A stretch of 64,000 nucleotides of DNA from Myxococcales bacterium (GCA_022184915.1 JAGTJU010000004.1:186001-250000), one strand, 5' to 3'. Numbered from the stretch's first letter, positions 27,993 through 37,957 are shown. Translations and numbers: made by a program. The notes: generated from the sequence alone by a model not told the origin.

Positions 27993-30146
27993 ATGTCCAC
28001 CGTGAAACCCCTCGAAAATCTAGGCGAACAGATCCGCGAACTAGCCTCCAATTTGTGGTGGTCCTGGAACCCCGAAGCGATCCGTCTCTTCCGAGACCTG
28101 GCGCCCGAGGTCTTCCACGACTCGAACCACAGCGCCCTGGCCGTGTACCGGGCGGTGGTCCCCGAGAAGCTGGAGGCGCTGGCCGAAGACGCGGTTCTGC
28201 GGGCCCGGATCGACAAGGTTCACCGTGAGTTTCGCGGCTATGTTTCGCCCGACGCCGGCACGTGGGCAGGCACGCAGGCGGCCCCCCTCAAGGTGCGCCC
28301 TGTCGCCTACTTTTCGGCAGAGTTCGGCATTCACGAGTCGCTTCCGATTTATAGCGGGGGCCTCGGCATCCTGTCGGGTGACCATATCAAGACGGCGTCC
28401 GACCTCGGGCTGTCGCTGGTGGGTGTGGGTCTGTTTTACCGCGAGTCGTATTTCCGGCAGCTCATCGACGAAAACGGTCAGCAACACGCCGAATACGACC
28501 GGGCGTCCCTCGAGCGCTTGCCCGCGCGTCCGCTGCACGACCGGAACGGCCAGCCGCTTTGCATCGAGGTGCCCATGGACCACTCCGTCCTGCATGCGCA
28601 GGTGTGGCAGGTCGAGGTGGGCCGCAACCGCTTGTTGCTGCTCGACACGGACGTCGAACAAAACACCCCCGAGAACCGTTCGTTGGCGGCCCGTCTTTAC
28701 TACGGCGACCAGCGCGTCCGCATCCGCCAGGAGCTTCTGCTCGGCGTGGGCGGTGTGCGGGCGCTGCGTGCCGCGGGTGTGCACTTCAGCATCATGCACC
28801 TCAACGAAGGGCACAGCGCCTTCGCCACGCTCGAATATACCCGGGTGTTGATGGAGGACACGGGGGCGAGCTTCGCCGACGCCGCTCAAGAGGTGGCTCA
28901 ATCGACGGTGTTCACCACACATACCCCCGTGGCAGCGGGCCACGATCGCTTCCCCCCAGATCTCGCCGATGCCCACCTCGAGCCGCTGCGCCGTTCGCTC
29001 AGCCTCGGGCGCAACGAGTTTTTGGGTCTGGGCCGCATCGACCCGCGTGACGAAGCCGAGCACTTCTGCATGACGGTCTTGGCGTTCAAGATGTCGCGCT
29101 GGGCCAATGGTGTGTCAGCCCTTCACGGCCGGGTGACCCGGAAGGCCTGGCAGGTCCTGTGGCCCCATCACCGTGAGGACGAGGTCCCGGTGGGGCACAT
29201 CACGAACGGCGTTCATCTGCGTACCTGGGTCGCGCCGGCCATGCAGTCGCTGTTTGGACGTTATCTGGGGCGCGATTGGCTCGATCGCATCACCGATCCG
29301 ACGTGCTGGGCGCGGATCGACGAGGTCGACGACGCCGAGCTCTGGGAGGTTCATCGCATCTTGCGTGCCTCGCTCGTGCGCTTCGTGCGGCGGGAGGTGG
29401 GCGATCACCGCAGCCGGGTGGGCCTGGCGAGCGAGCTCACGAAGGCGGCCGAGACCGCCTTCAACCCCGACGCCCTGACGATCGGCTTTGCGCGACGCTT
29501 TGCTACCTACAAGCGCGGCAACCTCATCTTCAGCGACCTCGAGCGCATCCTGCGCATTTTGAACGATGCCCAGCGGCCCGTGCAGCTCGTGTTCGCCGGA
29601 AAGGCTCACCCGGCCGACAAGCCTGGACAATCCGTGCTGCGCGAGGTGTACCAGGCGTCCTTGCGCCCCGAGCTCCTCGGCAAAGTGGTCTTCGTGGAGG
29701 ACTACGACGTGAACGTGGCGCGGCACCTCGTCCAGGGCGTGGACGTGTGGCTCAACAACCCCCGCAGGCCCCTCGAAGCCTCGGGAACGAGCGGCCAAAA
29801 GGTGCTGCTCAACGGGGGCCTCAATCTGTCCATTCTCGACGGCTGGTGGGCCGAGGCTTGGGACGGAGAAAACGGCTTTGCGATCGGCAATGGCCGCACC
29901 CACGTGTCGCAGGAGGAGCAAGACCGGCGGGACGCCTTGTCGCTGTACGAGGTGCTCGAGAACGAGGTGGTGCCTCTGTTCTACGAGCGCGACGCCGCGG
30001 GCGTGCCCCGGGGCTGGGTTCGCCGCATGAAGCGGGCCTTCAAGACGATGGGCTGGCGCTTCAACACCGATCGCATGGTGATGGACTACACCCGCCAGTG
30101 TTACTTGCCCGCCGCAGCCACCGACACCTGCGTGATGCCGAAGTAG
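27993..30146 (+). CDS. glgP: Alpha-glucan phosphorylase, short form
   Basis: A 717-residue GT35 phosphorylase of the short alpha-glucan phosphorylase group (classical forms are about 800). NLWWSWNPEAIRLFRDL at the start, YFSAEFGIHESLPIYSGGLGIL and GDHIKTASDLGL are typical. The pyridoxal-phosphate lysine is K603 in EASGTSGQKVLLNGG. It phosphorolyses terminal alpha-1,4-glucose to glucose-1-phosphate, the reverse side of the adjacent synthesis operon. It is divergent from glgC, and convergent with the next minus-strand gene. Confidence 0.96.
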   Translation: MSTVKPLENLGEQIRELASNLWWSWNPEAIRLFRDLAPEVFHDSNHSALAVYRAVVPEKLEALAEDAVLRARIDKVHREFRGYVSPDAGTWAGTQAAPLKVRPVAYFSAEFGIHESLPIYSGGLGILSGDHIKTASDLGLSLVGVGLFYRESYFRQLIDENGQQHAEYDRASLERLPARPLHDRNGQPLCIEVPMDHSVLHAQVWQVEVGRNRLLLLDTDVEQNTPENRSLAARLYYGDQRVRIRQELLLGVGGVRALRAAGVHFSIMHLNEGHSAFATLEYTRVLMEDTGASFADAAQEVAQSTVFTTHTPVAAGHDRFPPDLADAHLEPLRRSLSLGRNEFLGLGRIDPRDEAEHFCMTVLAFKMSRWANGVSALHGRVTRKAWQVLWPHHREDEVPVGHITNGVHLRTWVAPAMQSLFGRYLGRDWLDRITDPTCWARIDEVDDAELWEVHRILRASLVRFVRREVGDHRSRVGLASELTKAAETAFNPDALTIGFARRFATYKRGNLIFSDLERILRILNDAQRPVQLVFAGKAHPADKPGQSVLREVYQASLRPELLGKVVFVEDYDVNVARHLVQGVDVWLNNPRRPLEASGTSGQKVLLNGGLNLSILDGWWAEAWDGENGFAIGNGRTHVSQEEQDRRDALSLYEVLENEVVPLFYERDAAGVPRGWVRRMKRAFKTMGWRFNTDRMVMDYTRQCYLPAAATDTCVMPK

Positions 30147-30169
30147 TCTCGAACGGCCCGCGCGAGCCC

Positions 30170-30706
30170 TCATCCCCCACGTGGGGGCGGGGGCCCCGCG
30201 GCACGGCGAGGGGGAAAGAGTGTGGTGGCGAGTTCGTCCGCCGGGACGCCCAGGCGCTGCGCCACCACCTCGATTACGAGCGGGACCAACCTGCCGCGAG
30301 GCGGCCTCCGGACCGCGTCCCGGAACTCCGCTGTGAGGGGAATCTCCTGGGGGAGCGGGCGGCCCTGCTTGAGGGCCAGAGCGGCGCCGAGCCAGGTGTG
30401 AAACTCCCACATCCACAGCATCCAGGGCAGAGCCGCCCCGCCAGCAAGCGCCTGTCGCACCTCTGTGTGCCTGCGCTCGAGTTCGGAAAGGCGAAGGCGG
30501 TCGAGCTCGCGAAGACACCCGGGAAAAGCCGCCGCCAGCGCCTTGAGCGTCGGCTTCACCCCCGCCAGGTCGAAGGGCCTCGTCTCGTCACGGGTGGCCC
30601 GCAGGCGCACCAGGCTTAGGTACTTCGTCTCGAGCGCCTCGAGCGCCGCGCGGGGTGGTGAGCTGGCGTCCGTGGCTCCGCCGTCTTGCCCCGTCGGCAG
30701 CGTCAC
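30170..30706 (-). CDS. Hypothetical protein downstream of phoU
   Basis: A protein of about 178 residues with the GTG at 30706 as start, 13 nt after the phoU stop with a GGGGG-containing weak ribosome site. A longer frame to 30829 overlaps phoU and has no support. It is helical, Leu/Arg/Ala-rich, with a conserved-looking centre (LPWMLWMWEFHTWLGAALAL) and a C-terminal Pro/Arg tail. I do not recognise it; the region LETKYLSLVRLRATRDE suggests a helical bundle. Co-transcription with phoU and the upstream kinase is likely. Confidence 0.6.
   Translation of the reverse strand: MTLPTGQDGGATDASSPPRAALEALETKYLSLVRLRATRDETRPFDLAGVKPTLKALAAAFPGCLRELDRLRLSELERRHTEVRQALAGGAALPWMLWMWEFHTWLGAALALKQGRPLPQEIPLTAEFRDAVRRPPRGRLVPLVIEVVAQRLGVPADELATTLFPPRRAAGPPPPRGG
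30174..30187. terminator. Perfect 14-bp palindrome at convergent ends
   Basis: CCCCCACGTGGGGG at 30174-30187 is a perfect palindrome 28 nt after the glgP stop, overlapping the last codons of the minus-strand gene that ends at 30170. Its position suits termination of glgP transcription, but it has no loop unless the centre opens and no T-tract. Confidence 0.35.
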
Positions 30707-30719
30707 GGCGCCCCCGGGC

Positions 30720-31400
30720 TCACGCGGGCCGGCTGCCCTTGTGGCGAGGGTCTTTGCCCTTGACCGCGAAGATGACCATCTCGGCCAGGTTCGTGGCGTG
30801 GTCGCCGATGCGTTCGATGTATTTTGCAATCGACTGAAGCCGCGTGGCGCGGGAGATGTTCTTTGCGTCTTCCATCATGTAAGTGAGCAGCTCGCGGAAG
30901 ATCTGGTGGTAATAGGCATCCACCGTTTCGTCGCGGTTGATGATGTCTTCGGCCTGCGAATCGTCGCCCGCCACGAAGGCGTCGAGCGCGTCGTGAACCA
31001 TGCTCATGGCCACTTCGGCCATCTTGGGCAAATCGACGTAGGGCTTGAGCGGCGGCTCCTCGTTCAGCTCGATCACGCGTTCACAGATGTTCACGCCCAA
31101 ATCCCCGATGCGTTCGAGGTCGGTGACCAGCTTCATCGTGATGGTGATCTGGCGAAGGTCGGAGGCCACCGGCTGACGGCGTGCCAGAATCTGCAGGCAG
31201 AGCTGGTCGATCGCGAGCTCGAGGCGGTTCACCTCGCGATCAGCCGCGATCATGCGCTTGGCGAGCTCGCTGTCCCGCGTGAGGAGGGCGTCTATGGCGC
31301 TCTTGATGAGCTGTTCCACCTTCGCGCCCATGAGCAAAATGCGCTCACGCAGCCTCTGCAACTCGTCTTCGTACTCGCGGCTCGTATGCCTTCGGTTCAC
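30720..31400 (-). CDS. phoU: PhoU, phosphate signalling regulator
   Basis: A 226-residue all-helical protein with two PhoU repeats. Metal-binding E/D-x-x-x-D motifs appear in each: LVTDLERIGDLGVNI and SIAKYIERIGDHATNLAE. PhoU links Pst phosphate uptake to PhoR activity and protects against excess phosphate entry. No pst genes are in the window, but the upstream gene (83-nt gap, same strand) is a PhoR-like kinase, which supports a phosphate-related role. Confidence 0.95.
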   Translation of the reverse strand: MNRRHTSREYEDELQRLRERILLMGAKVEQLIKSAIDALLTRDSELAKRMIAADREVNRLELAIDQLCLQILARRQPVASDLRQITITMKLVTDLERIGDLGVNICERVIELNEEPPLKPYVDLPKMAEVAMSMVHDALDAFVAGDDSQAEDIINRDETVDAYYHQIFRELLTYMMEDAKNISRATRLQSIAKYIERIGDHATNLAEMVIFAVKGKDPRHKGSRPA

Positions 31401-31483
31401 AACCCCTAACTTTAGCCGATGGCAGCAGGGGCCCGGGAAAAATTCGCGTTTCGAGAGCCGCAGCGGGGGTGGGGCGGGAGCCG

Positions 31484-33298
31484 TCAGCCGAGCGAGTCTT
31501 CGGGGTTGGTCGGCGAAGGCATGGCGTCGGTGCGGGCCCGCGGCAAGCGCAGCGTAAACGTCGTGCCTTTGCCCACGACACTCGCCACCGTGGTGGTACC
31601 GCCCATGGCCTCCGTGAGGTGCTTGACGATCGAGAGCCCGAGGCCCGTGCCCCCCTTCGAGCGGGAGCGGCCCGGATCGATCCGGTAAAACCGCTCGAAG
31701 ATGCGGGGCAGGTGCTGCGCCTCGATGCCTTGCCCCGAGTCCTCGACCTCCAGTCGCAAACGGTCCGCCTCCAGCGCCGCGCGAACCGCCACGCGCGAGC
31801 CGTCGGGGCAGTATTTGACGGCGTTGTCGATCAGGTTCGATAGCACCGTCTCCAGCGCCCGGCGATCCGTGTGCAAAGGTGGCAGGTTTGCGGGGATGTC
31901 GCTCACCAGCGTGATCTTGCGGCGCTCGGCGCGGTCACGGAACAGACCAAAGATCTGGTTCACGATGCGAGTGACCGACAGAGGCTCGATCTGCAGGCGG
32001 TACTCACGGGACTCGATACGCGACAGGTCCAGCAGATCTTCCACCAGGGACTGAAGCCGGTCGGCGTTGCGTTCGATGATGTCCACGAAGCGCAAGCCCG
32101 CGTGAGAGTCTTGAGCCTCGATGGTCATGGGCAAGGTCTCGGCAGCCGAACGAATCGCCGCCACCGGCGTGCGCAGCTCGTGCGAGACGTTGGCGACGAA
32201 GTCGCGGCGCAAAGACTCGAGACGACGGATCTCGGTGACATCGACGAACACCGCCAGATAGCCACCCTCCGTGAAGCGCGTGGCGGTGACCATGAGCCTG
32301 CGGGGGCGCAAGCCCTGCACCTCGATCTCTCCCCGTACACGCTCGCCCTCGGACGAGCGGTCGAGCAGGGCGGAAAGCTCGGCGTGCCGGAACACCTCGA
32401 GCACGGTGCGCCCGCGCACGTCGAGCGCCGAGGTGTGGCTGTCGGCGGTGGCCAGCCCCGGACGGGGCATGAGGACGTCGCGCAGAGCCGGGTTGATGAG
32501 CGTCACGCGCCTTTCGGTGTCCAACACCAAAACGCCTTCCTCCATCCTCTCCAGAATGCGTCCCACCAGGTCGCGCTCGGCCTTGAGGTCGTCGAGTGAG
32601 CTCGAGAGGTTGCCGGCCAACAGATCGAGCGCTTGGGCGAGCGGGAGCAGAGGCTCCCCGATGTTCATCGGGCTTCGCACGCGAAGGTCTCCCTTGGCCA
32701 TGCGGGCCGCGGTGTTCAGGAGTCCCGATACGCCATCGGCGAAGATGCGTGGTCCTGCCCACGCGCCGACGCCCGCGACCCCCAGCAAGATCACGATCGC
32801 GATGCCCAGCGATCGCCGTGCCTCGGTCAGCGCTCGTTCTGCGGGAGCGTTGTCGATGGCGGCGCGGACCGCACCCACCACCTGCCCGCTGCGCAGCACC
32901 GGCGTGGTGGCCACCACGTACGCTTCTTGACCCGGTACCACGCGGACGCGGGCGAAGGATTCTTCTCCCGCCAGGGCTCGATCCACCTCGGCCGAGTGAT
33001 GCCGGTCGTCTTCGGGGGGCTGCAGCTCGACGCCCGCCAAACGCCGGCCCGCGGGGCCGAACAGCGTCAGGGCCACTTCGCCCTTCACGCCCGCCAGGGG
33101 TTTTTGCCAGGTGAGCTCGCTCCAAGCCGACGTGGGGGTGTCGGCCGCCAGCAGCGCCACAGCCCGCACCGACAGGCGCAGCGCGCGCTCGACGTTGGCC
33201 TCGGCCGTGGCACGAATGGTCTTGTCCAGGAAGCGGTTGGCCACCGCCCCTGAGATCAGGATCATGCCCGCGAAGACGAGAAACAGTTTTGTGCGCAC
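31484..33298 (-). CDS. PhoR-like membrane sensor histidine kinase
   Basis: A 604-residue kinase with TM1 at about residues 5-21, a periplasmic sensor domain of about 140 residues, TM2 at about 163-183, a HAMP region (about 187-240), a PAS domain (about 245-350: ILERMEEGVLVLDTERRV), a HisKA domain with H373 (NVSHELRTP), and an HATPase (NLIDNAVKY, DSGQGI, GGTGLGLSI). PhoR is the best fit given PAS-HisKA order and the phoU neighbour, yet no phoB response regulator is nearby. It lies 114 nt after the flippase-like gene. Confidence 0.88.
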   Translation of the reverse strand: MRTKLFLVFAGMILISGAVANRFLDKTIRATAEANVERALRLSVRAVALLAADTPTSAWSELTWQKPLAGVKGEVALTLFGPAGRRLAGVELQPPEDDRHHSAEVDRALAGEESFARVRVVPGQEAYVVATTPVLRSGQVVGAVRAAIDNAPAERALTEARRSLGIAIVILLGVAGVGAWAGPRIFADGVSGLLNTAARMAKGDLRVRSPMNIGEPLLPLAQALDLLAGNLSSSLDDLKAERDLVGRILERMEEGVLVLDTERRVTLINPALRDVLMPRPGLATADSHTSALDVRGRTVLEVFRHAELSALLDRSSEGERVRGEIEVQGLRPRRLMVTATRFTEGGYLAVFVDVTEIRRLESLRRDFVANVSHELRTPVAAIRSAAETLPMTIEAQDSHAGLRFVDIIERNADRLQSLVEDLLDLSRIESREYRLQIEPLSVTRIVNQIFGLFRDRAERRKITLVSDIPANLPPLHTDRRALETVLSNLIDNAVKYCPDGSRVAVRAALEADRLRLEVEDSGQGIEAQHLPRIFERFYRIDPGRSRSKGGTGLGLSIVKHLTEAMGGTTTVASVVGKGTTFTLRLPRARTDAMPSPTNPEDSLG

Positions 33299-33412
33299 GC
33301 GCGGTTTCCGGACGAAACAGCCCGGCCGCGACCGGGGATTTTCACCCTTGCCGCGGCAGCGTGACGGAAAGCGCCGCCCAAATCAAGCGACGGTGACGTC
33401 ACGAATCGCGGT

Positions 33413-34405
33413 CTAACGCCGAGGCGCGCGCTCGCGGCGGGCAAACGCTGCCAGGGCCCAGAGTCCCACCACCACGGCGAACCAGAGCGTGACGATGCGG
33501 GTGAGCACGGTGGCGGCCGCGCCGGTGCCGCGATCGATGCCCGTGCCGAAGCGGACGAGAAGCGCCAGCATTCCTGCCTCGGTGACCCCCAGGCCCCCCG
33601 GGAGAAACGATAGTGCGCCCGCAATCGTCATGGCTGCGTAAATGAAGGTGCCCGCCTGCAAACCCAGGTCGGTTCCCGAAAAGCCGTTCACGATCAGCCA
33701 AAAGGCGGCGCACTCGAGGGCCCAGGCGCAGGCTGAAAGCAAGGTGGCCCAGAGCAGGGGCGCGGGGCGCAGCAACAGCGCGGCGCTCTCGTAAGCCTCG
33801 GTGAGCGAACCCGCCATGCGGCGCAGGCCCGGCACCTTGCCCAGGTAGGCAATGAGCGGCCGCGCCAACGCTTCCACGGACGCGAAGAGCAGCCCCACAC
33901 CCAAAAGCGCAGCTCCCGCTACCAGGAAACGCCGATCCACCGGAAAGGAAAACGCCCCCACGGCCGCCAAGGCCAACAGGCCCGCCAGGTCGGTCAGACG
34001 TTCGACGAGCACGATGGGCGCGGTGCGGGCCACGGGGATCCCGCGCCGCTGGCGCAACAGCACGGACTTGAGCGCCTCTCCCAGCTTGCCTGGCGTGACG
34101 GTCAAGGCGAACCCCGAGAGGAACACGAGGGCGCTTTCGCCGCGGGGCACGTGCAGGCCGAGGCGCTTGAGGTAGCCCTCCCACCGCCAGAAGCGCAGGG
34201 CGTAGTTGCCGGCCGCCAGCAAGAGCCCGACGCCCGTGGTCCAAAACGCGTAGCGCTCGAGGGCGGCCCCCACTTGCCGGGCATCGGCCCACAGCGCGAA
34301 GCCCACGTAGAGGGCCATGCCCACCACCACGCCCGCCACGACCCGGCGAAACAGCGTGCTTCGTGCCGGGGGCGTTGCGAGCGAGGCGTCTGGGACGCTG
34401 TCCAC
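33413..34405 (-). CDS. Flippase-like membrane protein (LPG synthase TM / UPF0104 family)
   Basis: A 330-residue protein with about eight membrane helices and the family's GFALTVTPGKLGEALKSVLLR motif followed by VLVERLTDLAGL and, near the end, SFLPGGLGVTEAGML. These are the hallmarks of AglD/MprF-membrane-half proteins, implicated in moving lipids or lipid-linked sugars across the membrane. The soluble LPG-synthase domain is absent, so lysyl transfer is not expected. It begins 17 nt downstream of typA, same strand. Confidence 0.88.
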   Translation of the reverse strand: MDSVPDASLATPPARSTLFRRVVAGVVVGMALYVGFALWADARQVGAALERYAFWTTGVGLLLAAGNYALRFWRWEGYLKRLGLHVPRGESALVFLSGFALTVTPGKLGEALKSVLLRQRRGIPVARTAPIVLVERLTDLAGLLALAAVGAFSFPVDRRFLVAGAALLGVGLLFASVEALARPLIAYLGKVPGLRRMAGSLTEAYESAALLLRPAPLLWATLLSACAWALECAAFWLIVNGFSGTDLGLQAGTFIYAAMTIAGALSFLPGGLGVTEAGMLALLVRFGTGIDRGTGAAATVLTRIVTLWFAVVVGLWALAAFARRERAPRR

Positions 34406-34422
34406 CGTGGACGTCCTCGCGG

Positions 34423-36345
34423 TCAGTCGGCGACGGCGGTCTCGATGCCGCGGCCTTTTTCGACCCGCTTGCGCTCGTTGTGGTCGAGGATGCGCTTGCG
34501 CAAACGAATGGCCTTCGGCGTCACCTCGACGAGCTCGTCGTCGTTGATGAACTCGAGCGACTCCTCCAAGGAGAACCTTCGGGGAGGGGCCAGAATCAGC
34601 TTCTCATCGGCCGCCGTGGTCCGGATGTTGGTGAGCTTCTTCGCCTTCGAAGGATTCACGATGAGATCGTTGTCCCGGCTGTGAAGGCCCACGATCATGC
34701 CGCCGTACACCTTGGTGCCTGCGGAGAAGAAGAGGGTCCCGCGCTCTTGCAACGAGAACAGCGCGTACGCATTCGTCTCTCCCGGATCCTGGGCGATGAG
34801 CACGCCGTTCGGACGCGACTTGAGCGAACCGGCGTGCACGCCGTAGTGGCTGAAGTTGGCGTGCAAGAGGCCCGTGCCGCGGGTGAGCGTGAGGAACTGC
34901 GAGCGGAAGCCGATGAGCCCGCGAGCAGGAATCACGTACTCGAGGCGCGTGCGCCCCTCACCGGCGGGGTTCATCTCTTTCATGCGTCCGCCCCGGCGGC
35001 CCATCTCTTCGATGACCGAGCCCGCGTACGCCTCTTCGAGGTCGATGAGCACGTCCTCGTAGGGCTCGAGCCGCTGGCCGTCTTCCTCTTTGAAGATGAC
35101 CTGGGGCTGAGAGACCATGAACTCGAAGCCCTCGCGGCGCATCGTCTCGATGAGCACGGAGAGGTGCAGCTCGCCGCGGCCCATGACGTCGAAGGTGTCG
35201 GGGGTGGCCGTGTCGGCCACGCGCAAGCCCACGTTCGATTTAAGCTCTTTTTGTAGCCGATCGCGCAGGTTGCGCGAGGTGACGAACTTGCCCTCCGTGC
35301 CTGCGAAAGGCCCGTTGTTCACGATGAACTGCATCTTCACCGTGGGCTCTTCGATTTCCAGCAGCGGCAGGACCACCGGGGTCAAGGGATCGGTCAGCGT
35401 CTCGCCGACGGTCAGATCCTCCATGCCCGTGATGGCGCAGATGTCGCCCGCGGCCGCTTCGCCCAGCTCGAAGCGCTTGAGCGCCTGATAGCCGAGAAGC
35501 TTCGCCACGCGGAACTCTTCCTTCTGGCCGTTGCGGTGGGCACACAGCACCCGATCCCCAGGCTTCACGCGCCCGGCGAGGATGCGTCCGATGCCGACGT
35601 AGCCGAGGTAGTCGTCGTAGTCGAGCGTGGTGACCTGCATGCACAAGGGGGCGTTGACGTCCGCCTTGGGAGGTGGGACCTTGTCGACGATGAGGTCGAG
35701 CAGGGGCCCGAGGTCCTTGCGCTCGTCGTCGAGGTTCATCACCGCGTAACCCTCGCGTCCTGAGGCGAACACCACGGGGAAGTCGAGCTGCGCGTCGGTG
35801 GCGCCCAGGTTGCAAAAAAGATCGAAGGTGGCATCGACGGCCGCATCCGGCCGCGCCCCTGGGCGATCGATCTTGTTCACCACCAGGATGGGCCGCAGAC
35901 CGAGCGAGAGCGCCTTGCGGGTCACGAAGCGGGTCTGGGGCATGGGGCCGTCGAAAGCGTCCACCAGCAGAAGCACCGAATCGACCATCTTGAGCACACG
36001 CTCCACCTCACCGCCGAAGTCGGCGTGCCCGGGGGTGTCCACGATGTTGATACGTGTGCCCTTCCAGGTGATGGCCGTGAACTTCGACAGGATCGTGATG
36101 CCACGCTCCCGTTCGAGATCGTTTGAGTCCATCGCGCAGTCGGCGACCACTTCACCCGAGCGGAAGCTGCCGGCCTGGTGAAGGAACCCGTCGACCATCG
36201 TCGTTTTGCCGTGGTCGACGTGGGCAATGATGGCGATGTTGCGCACGTCCGAGCGCACGGCGTCGGCGTTGGCGGTGAGAATGTCGGTGGCGTTGTCGGA
36301 CATGAAGGCGCGCTTAGATACCACACGGGGGATCGAAGCGCTCAT
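34423..36345 (-). CDS. typA: TypA/BipA ribosome-associated GTPase
   Basis: A translational GTPase of up to 640 residues. G1 AHVDHGKTT, the switch [17 protein letters not shown], and [11 protein letters not shown] are present, then domain II, an EF-G-like domain III/V and the TypA-specific C-terminus ([23 protein letters not shown]). It acts on ribosome assembly and stress adaptation. Start choice is open: the ATG at 36345 has an AAGG 5 nt upstream, while the ATG at 36303 (MSDNATDI) gives 626 residues, closer to the usual length, but with no ribosome site. It is divergent from the type III-like trio. Confidence 0.96.
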   Translation of the reverse strand: MSASIPRVVSKRAFMSDNATDILTANADAVRSDVRNIAIIAHVDHGKTTMVDGFLHQAGSFRSGEVVADCAMDSNDLERERGITILSKFTAITWKGTRINIVDTPGHADFGGEVERVLKMVDSVLLLVDAFDGPMPQTRFVTRKALSLGLRPILVVNKIDRPGARPDAAVDATFDLFCNLGATDAQLDFPVVFASGREGYAVMNLDDERKDLGPLLDLIVDKVPPPKADVNAPLCMQVTTLDYDDYLGYVGIGRILAGRVKPGDRVLCAHRNGQKEEFRVAKLLGYQALKRFELGEAAAGDICAITGMEDLTVGETLTDPLTPVVLPLLEIEEPTVKMQFIVNNGPFAGTEGKFVTSRNLRDRLQKELKSNVGLRVADTATPDTFDVMGRGELHLSVLIETMRREGFEFMVSQPQVIFKEEDGQRLEPYEDVLIDLEEAYAGSVIEEMGRRGGRMKEMNPAGEGRTRLEYVIPARGLIGFRSQFLTLTRGTGLLHANFSHYGVHAGSLKSRPNGVLIAQDPGETNAYALFSLQERGTLFFSAGTKVYGGMIVGLHSRDNDLIVNPSKAKKLTNIRTTAADEKLILAPPRRFSLEESLEFINDDELVEVTPKAIRLRKRILDHNERKRVEKGRGIETAVAD

Positions 36346-36423
36346 GTCGCCTTGGTTTCATCTGCAAACTCTGAGCGTCAGACTTCTGGCGCCGGGAGGC
36401 AGGCCGGGCTAGCTTGGGGCTGG

Positions 36424-37302
36424 ATGTCGTCTCGCGTCGAAAGCCCGTCCTCGGCCTTCGAGCAGGGGGTGGTGGAGGCCCTGCGCCGCCTGGGAGGCCC
36501 CCTCCCGGCGCGCCTGCGCCTGGACCCTGGCCGTGCGGCGCGCCTCCGGGAGCGGTTGCGGACGGCCCCCGGCCTCGCCCCGGGGGGCGACCTGCGCGGG
36601 CCCCAAGTTCCCGCGGGGCTGGCGCACGTTCATCCCTCTTGGCTACGCGACATCCTGGGGCGAGAGCCCTTGCCGTTGGCTGCGGCGCTCCACCGGAGGC
36701 TGGGAGCGGCGGGGCTCGTGGGCCTTGGGGGGCCCTGGGAGCAGACCCCGCCGGCGTCTCTGGCTGCCGGGCGCCTCGACGAACTGGCGGCGCTTCTCCT
36801 GGGGCCGCTCGCCGACGCCCCACCGCCGCCTTCTGGGGCCCCGCCCGAGCGCGCTACAGAGAGCGGGGATACGCCCCTTACCCGCAACGTGTTGTGGGCG
36901 CGTCTGCCAGCCCCCTCGTTGTGGCGAGCGCTGTGCGAGCGCGGCGCCGTGGAGGTGGGGCGCTCGCTCCACAATGCCGAAGCGGTGATGCGGGCCCGGG
37001 CCATGGCCACGGTGGGGGCCCCTTGGGCCGAGATCGTCTCTCGCTTTAGCGTGCTGCCGCTCGACGCCGCAGCCCGCGATCGGGCGCGCCTCGCCGTGGC
37101 ACGGGCCTCGGGCCTGGCGGCCCGCGGCGAGCGTGCGGTGGAGGAGGCCGACCGACCCGCGGCCGAGGTGCGCCTGGCCTTCGTGGGGATCGCGGCGGCG
37201 CGCGCGGAGATTGCCACGGCGGGTCCGGCGGTGCTGCGGACCCTGGCCCTTCGCCTGCCCGTCACGGTGGGGCGCTGTCTGCTCGAGGGCGGACTTGCGT
37301 GA
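36424..37302 (+). CDS. Hypothetical protein in the SctK/FliG position of a type III-type cluster
   Basis: A 292-residue Arg/Ala/Gly/Pro-rich protein with no membrane helix or signal. A short segment, VHPSWLRDILG followed by LAAALHRRLG, recalls the SctK (YscK) N-terminus. The C-terminal half is helical and contains RSLHNAEAVMRARAMATVG. The order, immediately upstream of sctL and sctN, matches SctK-SctL or FliG-FliH, so an adaptor of the cytosolic sorting platform is the best guess, not a firm call. It starts 78 nt from typA on the opposite strand; the sctL start overlaps its end. Confidence 0.55.
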   Translation: MSSRVESPSSAFEQGVVEALRRLGGPLPARLRLDPGRAARLRERLRTAPGLAPGGDLRGPQVPAGLAHVHPSWLRDILGREPLPLAAALHRRLGAAGLVGLGGPWEQTPPASLAAGRLDELAALLLGPLADAPPPPSGAPPERATESGDTPLTRNVLWARLPAPSLWRALCERGAVEVGRSLHNAEAVMRARAMATVGAPWAEIVSRFSVLPLDAAARDRARLAVARASGLAARGERAVEEADRPAAEVRLAFVGIAAARAEIATAGPAVLRTLALRLPVTVGRCLLEGGLA

Positions 37303-37957
37303 GGCCGCCGTCCTGGCATTGTGGTCGGTGGTGGCGCACACGGGACGGATCATCAAGAGCACGGGTCAGGTTCTGGGCAGCCGGATGGTGGCCGCTCACC
37401 TCGACGCCGAAGCGGTCCGCGCGGCGGCCGCGGACGAGGCCGAGCGCGTCCGCGCCCAAGCTGAGGCTGAACGGGCCGAAGCGCGCCGGGCCGGCTACGA
37501 CGCGGGCTTCGGGGCGGGCCGTCAAGAAGGCCTGGCTTCGGTGATGGAGATCCTCGCCCGCGCACGGGCCGATGCCGACGCCACACGCACGGCCGCCCAG
37601 GACAGCGCCGTGGCGCTCGCCCGCCGGATGGCCGAAAAAATCGTCGGCCAGGCGGTCACGCTGGCCCCGTCCTTCATGGCCGACATGGTGGGGCGGGCCC
37701 TGGCGGAGACGCGGGCCCGCGCCGGCACCCTGATCGTTCGGCTGCATCCCCAGGACCTCGATGGCGTGGTGCGGGAGCGTGCGCGGCTTGCGGCCCGCGT
37801 GGCGAATGGGGTGGAGGTCAAGCTCTCGGCCGATCCCGGCGTCGATCGCAACGGGTGCATCGTGGATACGCCTCTTGGGCGTCTGGACGCGCGCCTGTCC
37901 ACCCAGCTCGACGCCCTGGAACGGGCCCTGGTCACCCGTCGGGGAGGCCTCGGGTGA
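37295..37957 (+). CDS. sctL: SctL/FliH-like stator of a type III-type ATPase
   Basis: About 220 residues. An Ala/Glu/Arg-rich coiled coil (about 35-105: AEAVRAAAADEAERVRAQAE, with the glycine-repeat-like YDAGFGAGRQEG seen in FliH/SctL) is followed by the peripheral-stalk-like domain (RMAEKIVGQAVTLAPSFM, then LIVRLHPQDLDGV and GCIVDTPLGRLDARL, the HrpE/YscL signature). It would regulate and dock the ATPase SctN. The start is taken as TTG 37295, which has a GAGGG 5 nt upstream and overlaps the previous stop by 8 nt; GTGs at 37328 and 37331 are alternatives. The stop overlaps sctN (GTGA). Confidence 0.85.
   Translation: MREAAVLALWSVVAHTGRIIKSTGQVLGSRMVAAHLDAEAVRAAAADEAERVRAQAEAERAEARRAGYDAGFGAGRQEGLASVMEILARARADADATRTAAQDSAVALARRMAEKIVGQAVTLAPSFMADMVGRALAETRARAGTLIVRLHPQDLDGVVRERARLAARVANGVEVKLSADPGVDRNGCIVDTPLGRLDARLSTQLDALERALVTRRGGLG

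Noticed and set aside
33321-33336. CCCGG/CCGGG hairpin followed by ATTTT on the plus strand
   Set aside because: Looks like a terminator for a plus-strand transcript, but no plus-strand gene ends here; likely chance in the gap between two minus-strand genes.
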